From: Sphacelaria rigidula
Taxonomy: Eukaryota; Phaeophyceae; Sphacelariales
Length of the DNA stretch: 22,512 nucleotides
Direction: 5' to 3'
Assembly (NCBI GenBank): GCA_964200075.2
Contig: CAXNAA020000330.1
Location: 1-22,512 of the forward strand
Shown here: positions 16,239 to 22,512 of the stretch, piece after piece
Numbering within the stretch: position 1 is the first letter of the stretch
Layout: every line of letters begins with the position of its first letter
The notes under the pieces: generated by a model
Seen by the model: the letters and a program-made list of their open reading frames with translations, nothing else
Told to the model about the DNA's origin: nothing
Database searches by the model: none
Translations under genes and position numbers: made by a program

Positions 16239-16377
16239 ACTACCAACACCACTACTACTACTACTACTACTTATACTACTACTACCACCACCACTACCAC
16301 TACCGCTACCATTACCGCTACCACTACCACTACCACTACCACTACCACTACCACTACCACTACAACTACAACTACTA

Positions 16378-16409
<32 letters not shown>

Positions 16410-16664
16410 ACTGCTGCTGCTGCTGCTGCTGCTGTTGCTATTCTACAGCAGCAGCCCCAGCCAGAAGATGTGTATCTTCGTCATGCGATAAAGTTTCGGG
16501 GTATCTCCGCTCTGGATGTGCTTTGGGGCCATATCTGGGGGCGTGCCTTACATAACCCCCACTTAGTCCAGTTGAGACGACGTTATCGACTATTAGAACG
16601 CATCAACCTACTATTAACAACTGTACTGCATTGCTTACATCTATACTGTTGTTGTACCGTGTGA
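16122..16664 (+). CDS. 180-codon open frame containing a Thr/Ala homopolymer encoded by a triplet repeat
   Basis: The frame opens after TAA at 16119-16121 and ends at TGA 16662-16664. Codons about 21-106 are the triplet repeat, read as Thr and Ala runs. The C-terminal part starts ILQQQPQPEDVYLRHAIKF and ends in a leucine-rich segment followed by CCCTV. There is no ATG at the start, and triplet repeats keep all frames open, so the length is not independent evidence. The segment after the repeat has the residue mix of a helical protein but no recognised domain. Real exon or chance; I lean to chance. Confidence 0.2.
16183..16455. repeat. Compound triplet microsatellite (ACT/GCT/ACC)
   Basis: Blocks in order: ACC/ACT mix, (ACT)5, (GCT)7, (ACT)7 after a short spacer, (ACC)3, roughly eight ACCACT hexamers, (ACT)n, (GCT)5, ACT, (GCT)8. 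The arrangement is roughly symmetrical, with GCT tracts at both ends. At the right edge GCTGCTGCTG (16425-16434) pairs perfectly with CAGCAGCAGC (16446-16455) around an 11-base loop. CTG-type tracts readily form slipped hairpins and are unstable, so the length probably varies between individuals. Confidence 0.95.
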
Positions 16665-16907
16665 ATGATCATGTATCTTCTTGGTCTTCGTACTATACAT
16701 GATGTTTCTTTGGCGTCGTTCCATTTATGTTGTCAAAAGACCGAACTCTGTTTTAGAAATGAATAAAAGAGGGCTCAAGCACCTGAAAACGTGCATATTG
16801 TCATCATTATTATTAATACTCACGATTTCCCCCCTCCTTTTCCGAGCGGTCATGAACGGTTGAAATTCTTTCCGACTTCCCTGAAAAAAAAGTAGGGGTC
16901 ACAAAAT

Positions 16908-17138
16908 ATGCGCCTCGTGCGCACATATTCGGGAGCGTTCCGGTTTGAGAAGAAAGGTGACATACTCGTACCAAAAGTCAACGTCTCGAGAATCGAAGAA
17001 TTGATCTGGTTTTCTCATAGCTATAGCCGAAAACATTGCCCCACGGACTGGGGTCCGAGCTATTATAGCCGAAAATCAACACCACGGGAGAAGGTGAGAC
17101 TGGCTGAAATCCTCAGATTTGTAAAATACACGGTATGA
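16908..17138 (+). CDS. Open frame of 76 residues with an internal peptide repeat, unknown
   Basis: The ATG at 16908 has A at -3. The protein begins MRLVRTYSGAFRFEKKGD and is mixed, with GDILVPKVNV looking like a beta strand. An internal repeat, SYSRK then SYYSRK, comes from a DNA repeat, AGCTATAGCCGAAAA (17019-17033) and AGCTATTATAGCCGAAAA (17058-17075). No domain is recognised. Reasonable start context, but length within chance. Confidence 0.2.
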   Translation: MRLVRTYSGAFRFEKKGDILVPKVNVSRIEELIWFSHSYSRKHCPTDWGPSYYSRKSTPREKVRLAEILRFVKYTV

Positions 17139-17165
17139 TGGGTCCCCATGTGAAACCAAAGGGTG

Positions 17166-17426
17166 ATGGCGTTCCAGCAGCTAAAAATACCATACCCTAC
17201 GTTGTGTATAGTGCTAAATTTTCGGGGATTGATGTTTTGTTTCCAGCACCGGTCAAGAAACAAACCTGCTCTCACATTTTTCGGAGAAGGTAGTGCCTGT
17301 CTGAGAATGTCGGAGATTTCGCGCGCGGGGGAGGGAATAGTAAACAAGGTTAACTTATTCGAGGGGTTCCGCCGCGCACGAAGACTCTTCCCTTGGTCTG
17401 GGATTCTGTGGCACGGAACAAGATGA
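17166..17426 (+). CDS. Open frame of 86 residues, unknown
   Basis: The ATG at 17166 has G at -3 and G at +4. The protein starts MAFQQLKIPYPTLCIVLN, which could form a short hydrophobic segment, and is basic at the end. It overlaps a different frame (17344-17619) that looks equally coding-like, and the minus strand is open for 131 codons across the same region. At most one of these can be real. Confidence 0.15.
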   Translation: MAFQQLKIPYPTLCIVLNFRGLMFCFQHRSRNKPALTFFGEGSACLRMSEISRAGEGIVNKVNLFEGFRRARRLFPWSGILWHGTR

Positions 17427-17619
17427 TGCTTGCGGCGGTTATCGCATTTTGGTCTCACCTACGTACGACGCTTCTCCTCTTAGTGATCACACGAATGCTG
17501 AAGACGCCCACCAAGACTTTAACCAAGGTGATTAGGAAAAAGCCGGTATCCTCACTGCCGCTCTTTCCATCATCAAGAAGGAGCAATCAAGTAGACTTTC
17601 CGCTCTTCGTTGGTGTTGA
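17344..17619 (+). pseudogene. Coding-like frame interrupted by one TAG
   Basis: The frame opens after TAA 17341-17343. It reads a hydrophilic, acidic peptide (including GTEQDDACGGYRILVSP and HTNAEDAHQDFNQ), meets TAG at 17533-17535, and continues as a lysine-containing helix-like peptide (EKAGILTAALSIIKKEQ) to TGA 17617-17619. A single stop inside otherwise protein-like sequence is what a decayed gene would show. AAG-GTGATT at 17525-17533 is a possible donor that would avoid the stop. No family is recognised, so the coding claim rests on composition alone. Confidence 0.18.
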
Positions 17620-17749
17620 CGGCAGGTGCGGCAAGATATGGTTGCTGGCCGTTCTACTGTATGTACTGCCACACCTATGTTCGTATTGATACATACGCAT
17701 ACCTCATGCCCATATGTACGTACATGATTATTAACGTCAAGACATCGTC

Positions 17750-18010
17750 ATGGTGTCGTCTTGTCCCTTCCTAACGAGCAGGTCTGCTGATCGCTCACAC
17801 CTACGTCTCAGATTGTGCCTCGCAGAGTGTTGCGCCTTAGAGATCAACGGCGCCTCCTCTCTGAAGGATATACCTGTACTGTATTATTGTATTATTATTT
17901 ACGCATGTTTTACCATGAGTTGGGCCTCATTTTGCACGGCGTGTTATAGTTGGCGGCTCAGGTCAGTCAAACTCGCAACCCTTCGGCGGCGAGAGTGTGT
18001 CATCTGTTGA
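17750..18010 (+). CDS. Open frame of 86 residues with a hydrophobic segment, unknown
   Basis: The ATG at 17750 opens a frame beginning MVSSCPFLTSRSAD. It is rich in cysteine and carries a membrane-type stretch, IPVLYYCIIIYACF, around residues 42-55. No domain is recognised. Length is within chance and no other signal supports it. Confidence 0.13.
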   Translation: MVSSCPFLTSRSADRSHLRLRLCLAECCALEINGASSLKDIPVLYYCIIIYACFTMSWASFCTACYSWRLRSVKLATLRRRECVIC

Positions 18011-18170
18011 ATCGGTATCAACTTCACTCAAACGTGTGCATGACCTAGCTGGACTACTACCGTCTCGGCCCAAGGGTTAAACTGGCTACGCCAAGGGCCA
18101 CTTAATCGATGTTTTTTCCTGTTCAAGTCGGCGAGGACTCGACGGCGAGCGGGGCGAAGCCGAGGGTCCA

Positions 18171-18216
18171 CCCCCCCCCCCCCCCCTCTCCCTCTCCAGC
18201 CTCGGGGGGAGGGGGG
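18171..18216. repeat. Poly-C run facing a poly-G run
   Basis: Sixteen C bases (18171-18186) lie 17 bases before GGGGGGAGGGGGG (18204-18216). The two can pair as a long GC hairpin on either strand, or each can form quadruplex/i-motif structures. CTCTCCCTCTCCAG between them also reads as a splice acceptor, but no open frame worth naming follows. Confidence 0.65.
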
Positions 18217-18316
18217 CCCGCGGGAGCGCCGCCAGCACAAGAAAAATGCGAGATTCGGCGTTCCCCTTCAAAACTCGTGGATATTGTCTGTAGTTGTAAT
18301 AAATGTGAGCCCACAC

Positions 18317-18619
18317 ATTGAGGAGCTAAGAGGCTTCAATATAGCATTAGCATAATACCATCCAACGTGGTGAGCAATTCGAGCATCATTGATCCGTAGT
18401 ATGCAGTAGCAAAGAATATCCATTTATGGAGCGCAGGATGGAAACAGGCAAGCCAAGTGAAGTTCTAACACTTGAAACGACGGGTCCTAAGCACTTCAAA
18501 TGGGTTCAGAACAATTCGCGGGCTATTGCTGTCCCTCTTTCGTTTCGGGTGATTCACTACATTCAATTGAAGACCTTATTGTGGAAGTCGAAACATAAGT
18601 GATTTTTTTGCATGGCACA
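18317..18619. other. Stretch without a supported gene
   Basis: No frame or RNA gene can be supported. GGGTTCAGAACAATTCGCGGGC near 18505 faintly resembles the start of the satellite monomers downstream, so the array may once have begun earlier. Confidence 0.4.
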
Positions 18620-18770
18620 TACAACCTAATTGAAAACTTCAACGCGTTGATGATGTCTCCTGCGGAGGTTCAGGGATGAAAGTAGCCGCCGTCGGGGGTG
18701 GTACTACTGTTTTGTCTTGTCGCAAACGAATAGCGGTGCTCCTGGCTATCCTCGGGGTACGTAGTATGGA
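18620..18770 (-). repeat. Inverted satellite monomer at the array edge
   Basis: Read on the minus strand, this segment contains CAGGAGCACCGCTATTCGT. That matches the monomer start at 19658 (GGAGCATCGCCATTCGT) with two changes over 17 bases. Further on comes AAAACAGTAGTACCACCC, which parallels AAAACGGTAGACAACACCC of the same monomer. It therefore stands head-to-head with the direct array that starts at 18796. Confidence 0.55.
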
Positions 18771-18795
18771 TGTCGGGTTTTTTACTATACCTGTT

Positions 18796-20045
18796 ATGTG
18801 TTCAGAAGTATCATGTAGGCTGCCCACAAAGGATCAACACGTCAAATAACACCGCCTCCCTGGAGAGGGTGTTCGGGGAGGGGAAGGGTGGTCTCGAATC
18901 AGGAAGTCAGATTTATACTTTTCAGTGATCATTCGCGTGTTCAGGGGCATCGCTATTTGTCTGTAGCAGGCGTTGACGGTGCACTATAACGCATGAGGAT
19001 AGTTACAGAGGAGTTGGAACAACATCTTCCCCGGGGTATCTGTATCCTTGTGAAGAAAAAGTACGTGTATCCCTGGTTAGAGTAGGTTGTAGGCTGCCGT
19101 GTAGGATTTCTATGGGAACCGCGCACGTGTCTAGATTCGTCGTTGTTGTCCGGCCGCAAATGGCCCACACGTCAGATAACACCCCCTTCCCACTGAGATT
19201 GATCGGGGAGGGGATACGTTGATTTTATCCCCGAGGAGTGCGGGGGGGGCAGGGGTTCTCAAGCAGTGGTATGGCGTGAATATGATCTCACCATCCTTCG
19301 TGCGTGTCTACGGGCATCGCCATTCGCGTGTAACATGGCCGGACGGTGCATGATGATCCAGCGCATATTTGGCGAGGGAATGTCACGATGTCTTCCTCTT
19401 ATTGTCTACAATTCCATTACGAAAAACGACATATATGAATATTAGGATCGATCATACGTTTTCTATTCTAACCGGTCATGTGTTCAGATTCATTCTTGTC
19501 CGGCCGCGAATGGATTAAACGTCGGATAACACCCTCCCCTTTCCGCTGAGATTGCACAGGGGGGGGATGCGTTGCTTTCATCACCGGGAAAGGAAATGTG
19601 GAAAGAAAGGGTCATAAGGGAATGCTATGTAGCAGAAATGTTCTGACGACGCCCCCCACGTGTTCTGGAGCATCGCCATTCGTGAGTAAATCCTCATGTA
19701 ATTGGCGAAAACGGTAGACAACACCCACATCGTGTCTAGGGAGCGAATGGAGAACTATTATCCCAAGGTGGAGAGAAATAGGGGCGCGAGGAAAAATACT
19801 ACATTGGTTCCTAGTATTGATGTGCTCGTGTGTTTAGGTGCATCGCAATTAGTGTGTAACAAGCCAAAGCGGAGGATACCGCCGAGTGACAATCGATTTG
19901 GGGGGGAGGGGGGGACGCGTTTACTTTAGTCTCCGGATAGGGGAATCTATTTTTATTTTACCATTTCCATATGCCAAGAATCCCGATAAACTCCCACGTC
20001 ATCCTAAAACAGTCATTTGCACGGTAAAGGCCAAAACGATGAATA
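18796..20045 (+). repeat. Satellite-like array of ~175-bp monomers, 7 full and 1 partial
   Basis: A motif of the form (A/G)CGTGTTCAG-GGCATCGCCATTCGTGTGTAA opens each unit, at 18796, 18935, 19125, 19302, 19478, 19658, 19828 and 19996. The spacings are 139, 190, 177, 176, 180, 170 and 168. Alternate units are most alike (18796, 19125 and 19478 share GTCnGATAACACC then GGGGAGGGGAT; 18935, 19302 and 19658 share GGGCATCGCCATTCG), so the array also has a ~350-bp dimer period. Divergence is high, indicating age. The monomer length is close to the nucleosome repeat, as in many satellites. Small frames inside it are not credible genes. Confidence 0.8.
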
Positions 20046-20364
20046 CCATATTAAATTCACGGTAGGAAGCACCCCCCCCACCCCCGGACGGCTATTTTCT
20101 GTCCACTGTGTTACCATGTACCCCCCGCTCGAGTCCGACTTCACCCGTGTTGTTAGTAGTATATATTATTGTGCGCCGTCTGTCAAAAGTCGGATCCTTT
20201 ACCCTTTTGGCACTGGCGATGGAAAAAGTGTGGATGTAGAGGTGCTGTGTGTTGAACGGCATATAGTCGAGTTTGTACAGTTCTCACACAAAACTATTAG
20301 ACCAAGGTGTGTTTCAAAACCAAATAGAAATGTGTCCCAGTGCAGCACGGGGCTCAGTATATAG
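20008..20364 (+). CDS. Stop-free frame of 118 codons, unknown
   Basis: The frame opens after TAA 20005-20007, within the last partial satellite monomer, and runs to TAG at 20362-20364. There is no early ATG; the first lies near 20115. The peptide includes NDEYHIKFTVGS and DVEVLCVERHIVEF. Parts resemble the 101-residue frame at 8066-8371 (SEFYMKIRGS and TRVLSVEKHIQF) in the same order and at similar spacing. If the resemblance is real, both are fragments of one dispersed sequence family. No known domain is recognised. Confidence 0.2.
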   Translation, partial: NSHLHGKGQNDEYHIKFTVGSTPPTPGRLFSVHCVTMYPPLESDFTRVVSSIYYCAPSVKSRILYPFGTGDGKSVDVEVLCVERHIVEFVQFSHKTIRPRCVSKPNRNVSQCSTGLSI

Positions 20365-20465
20365 AAAATAGATAGATTGCACCGAGTTTTGTGTACATAG
20401 AGTTTAGGCACGCAGGCGCTAATTTTGGCTCTGGAGTTGAGCACACTTGAGCAGTTGCGTTTGCT

Positions 20466-20482
20466 CATTGATTGATTGATTG
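20466..20482. repeat. ATTG tetranucleotide microsatellite
   Basis: Four successive ATTG units. Confidence 0.85.
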
Positions 20483-20539
20483 CCGCACTTTAACTGACCC
20501 CCCCAAGGGGTCCAGCCGTGGTCTCATAATAGACGTACC

Positions 20540-20725
20540 CAAGAAAGACGAAACTGAAACACGCTCTGAAGAAAAGAAGGAACAGAAAAAAAACAGAAGG
20601 GTCGAACAGAACGACATAGTATACTAGGTCATAACAAAAAAAATGTGATGAAGAAGGTCAACACTAGCACAGCACAGGAAGAAATGGCCGACCTAAAAAA
20701 CAGAGAAGGAAAAGAACAGAAAAGT
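20540..20725 (+). repeat. Purine-rich (A/G) stretch
   Basis: Strongly A/G-biased sequence with A runs. One frame reads a K/E-rich peptide of about 50 residues ending at TAG near 20625. Such peptides are expected from purine-rich DNA, so no gene is called. Confidence 0.4.
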
Positions 20726-21045
20726 ACCTCATTGGAGAGAGTTAATCCGACCGCGCAAGGGTGAACATTTTGGTGCGTGCATGACGTATGCTGGTGGATT
20801 CTCTTGTGGCCTTCCGCCGTAAAAATGGTTGCCGGCGGTCTTTTCTGTTCTCATATTTTCTTCTTTGTCGGGGTTTAAAATAATGAGGCGTCTGGCCCGG
20901 GGATGGAAGGGGAAGGTTCCTGGAGGGTTAATGGGTTCCTTAACGGATCGAACTCGAAACACTCAAAAACGTGGCCTGGAAGAGCGTCGAAGTGTCTCAT
21001 ACTCAAATTAATATAAACTATAGCCGGTAACTATGAAGTTCAAAT

Positions 21046-21126
21046 AAACTGGACAATTGGCGTCCTCGTCGCCAGTTCCAGTTTAGCGCCAGTTCCAGAC
21101 TAAACGACAATATTAACTGGTCCAGT
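21046..21126. promoter_or_regulatory. Cluster of AACTGG/CCAGTT sites with hairpin symmetry
   Basis: AACTGG or its complement occurs at 21047, 21072, 21089 and 21115, and CCAGT recurs at 21078 and 21122. The arm at 21046-21062 is roughly complementary to 21070-21084 (CGCCAGTTCCAGTTT), and CGCCAGTTCCAG repeats at 21087. YAACTG/CNGTTR is the core recognised by MYB-type factors, so a MYB site cluster is possible, but no gene is anchored to it. Alternatively it is a small decayed inverted repeat. Confidence 0.35.
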
Positions 21127-21129
21127 ACA

Positions 21130-22512
21130 CAGCCCTGTCTATCAATTTGAGGTTGCTGGGTTGGATCTCGTTTCTAGGAGAGGCTGTCTATTGTTTTACT
21201 CTCGGAGTACAAATAATCCACGATGGCCTCCATCGCTCATCATCTAAGTAGTTCCTGCTCGTGTACATGTCGTGCTCCGGCGCTGAGCAGGGAGAGGAGG
21301 GGAAACGTGCGCAACGTGATGTCGATACGAGTTGAGCATCGCGGTTGGACACTGGGGCACGTCACGAGACTGGTGCCGCCATACCCGCCCCATAAAATGA
21401 CCGGTTTAAGGAGGCAACCTCTACTCGTAAATCAAATCGACAAATGACAAGCACACTGAGCAGCTGGGAACTCCCACACGCTTAGGATCGTTTTCGACAG
21501 CATCACCCATATGAGGCGCTTCGTGTAGTCTGGAACCAGCTATCGTGCGCTGTATGACTTTCTTCGTGGCAATTTTTGGGCTGGTTTGAGGGGGGGGGAG
21601 GGTACCGTCGCATCACTCACGGGTAGGTTAGACATGATACTTCGTAACGTACTCGTAAGGTGCCCAGTGTCCACCCGTGTATCAACGGCGAGCCCCACTG
21701 TGCAGCTGGGTCCTCCCGTCCATCCTCGAGGCCTCACCTCAGCCACACGGTGCAGATCGCTGATGCACCAAAGTCCCGATCTTCTTCTTCGGCGTGCCTT
21801 TTCCTATTGTGCATCCGAAAAATTTGGCCCTTTCAGGCGTCCTGACTTTTTCCCCACACAACGCGTGAGAAAACTCATAACGCCGAAAAAACAACGGCCG
21901 GTTTCCCGAAGAGTTTGAATCGAGAGATATCCTCTGACACGTTAGTTTATCGGTCTGTGATCAGCTCGAGGTAGGAGGTGAAGCAAACCCATTATCGTTT
22001 CTCAGATGTATACCCCCACAACTACAACGATAGATAGAGGGCGTGCTGGTTCGCGCCGGGTGGCCTGCCGCCGGTTACCCACGGCAGACAATGTGCAAGA
22101 TGTTGGACCATTTTGAGCCCTCCTTACAATACCCCACCCCCCGCCGCAAAGCCTGGTCCGGAGACAACCCGGCGTGCTCCGTCCCGGCTCTGTAGGGGCG
22201 GTACCCCGATGGGGTTGGCGACGGTTGGCGATGACGCTGTAAAACACGCCACTCACTGTGTAAGCTTGGCAACCAGGTTACCGTTTGTTTTCCGCGCTTG
22301 CGTTTTTTTTCCGGTAACAAGATGGTTGTCGAGCTAGATCATGTTGTGCGGCGTGGGAGAACCTCAACTTCGCACAGTGGGGATGATCGTACTACGTTGT
22401 GGGTCTATGGTGAGACACCCAGGAGGCAGTGTATAAGCCGTGACTGTCTCTGGAAGTGGTGATACCAGATAATGAAGCAAGTGATTGTAGGCTGTCATCC
22501 GAATGCAAGATA
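21130..22512. other. Stretch without a supported gene
   Basis: Several short frames are open on both strands (for example 21586-21918 plus and 22002-22256 minus, with no reliable start, splice signal or domain). A G9 run lies at 21591-21599. I see nothing that favours one frame over the others. Confidence 0.45.

Noticed and set aside
17063-17458. 131-codon minus-strand frame
   Set aside because: It overlaps three equally plausible plus-strand frames in a region of low stop density; nothing favours it.
20935-20965. Minus-strand GAGTTCGATCC resembling a tRNA B-box
   Set aside because: The T stem does not pair and there is no A-box at the required distance.
1-22512. CRISPR arrays, prokaryotic operons, phage or toxin-antitoxin modules
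   Set aside because: No evenly spaced identical short repeats, no linked multi-gene frames and no ribosome-binding-site-led gene pairs were seen; the sequence character is eukaryotic.
1-22512. Telomeric repeats or ribosomal RNA genes
   Set aside because: No runs of TTAGGG/TTTAGGG type and no recognisable rRNA core sequences.

Overview
The window looks like nuclear DNA of a eukaryote, rich in repeats and poor in genes, at roughly even base composition. Nothing resembles prokaryotic gene organisation. The longest ATG-initiated reading frame is about 223 codons, there are no operons or Shine-Dalgarno-led gene pairs, and none of the conceptual proteins is one I recognise with confidence. What is present instead: intron-type splice signals beside short coding-like stretches, homopolymer G/C runs, triplet and tetranucleotide microsatellites, a diverged satellite array, paired terminal-inverted-repeat elements with target-site duplications, and tRNA-like relics. 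I cannot assign the organism; a protist or alga with intron-containing genes would fit, but that is inference. Layout. 1-700: long G runs around a 10-N assembly gap, with a duplicated hairpin module. 751-1217: on the minus strand, a 31-codon exon candidate with a consensus donor and, upstream of it, a short peptide resembling the C-terminal end of an LTR-retrotransposon protease. 2105-2508: two adjacent hairpins, then a second G-run cluster around a 9-N gap. 2581-3950: weak reading frames, a 3' splice acceptor, a minus-strand tRNA-like 3' half, a second copy of a sequence from the first kilobase and a CCAT microsatellite. 4250-8370: homopyrimidine tracts, acceptor-led terminal-exon candidates at 5968-6089 (+) and 6222-6322 (-), palindromes, and a 101-codon cysteine-containing frame in a good start context. 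8825-9333: the best-supported elements, two related MITEs with ~40-bp inverted repeats and 8-bp duplications, with a tRNA-like sequence between them. 9350-18010: many small frames of doubtful status, short tandem repeats, a G-quadruplex motif, a Z-DNA-type tract and a compound triplet-repeat block (16183-16455) inside a 180-codon open frame. 18620-20045: a satellite-like array of ~175-bp monomers whose first unit is inverted. 20050-22512: a weak frame, an AACTGG/CCAGTT site cluster and otherwise featureless sequence. How the parts relate: I see no pathway or multigene system. The window is best read as intergenic or intronic sequence shaped by mobile elements, satellite amplification and unstable homopolymers, with a few possible exons. 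Two local runs of N and G runs up to 43 bases long mean assembly quality is suspect around 60-430 and 2359-2508.
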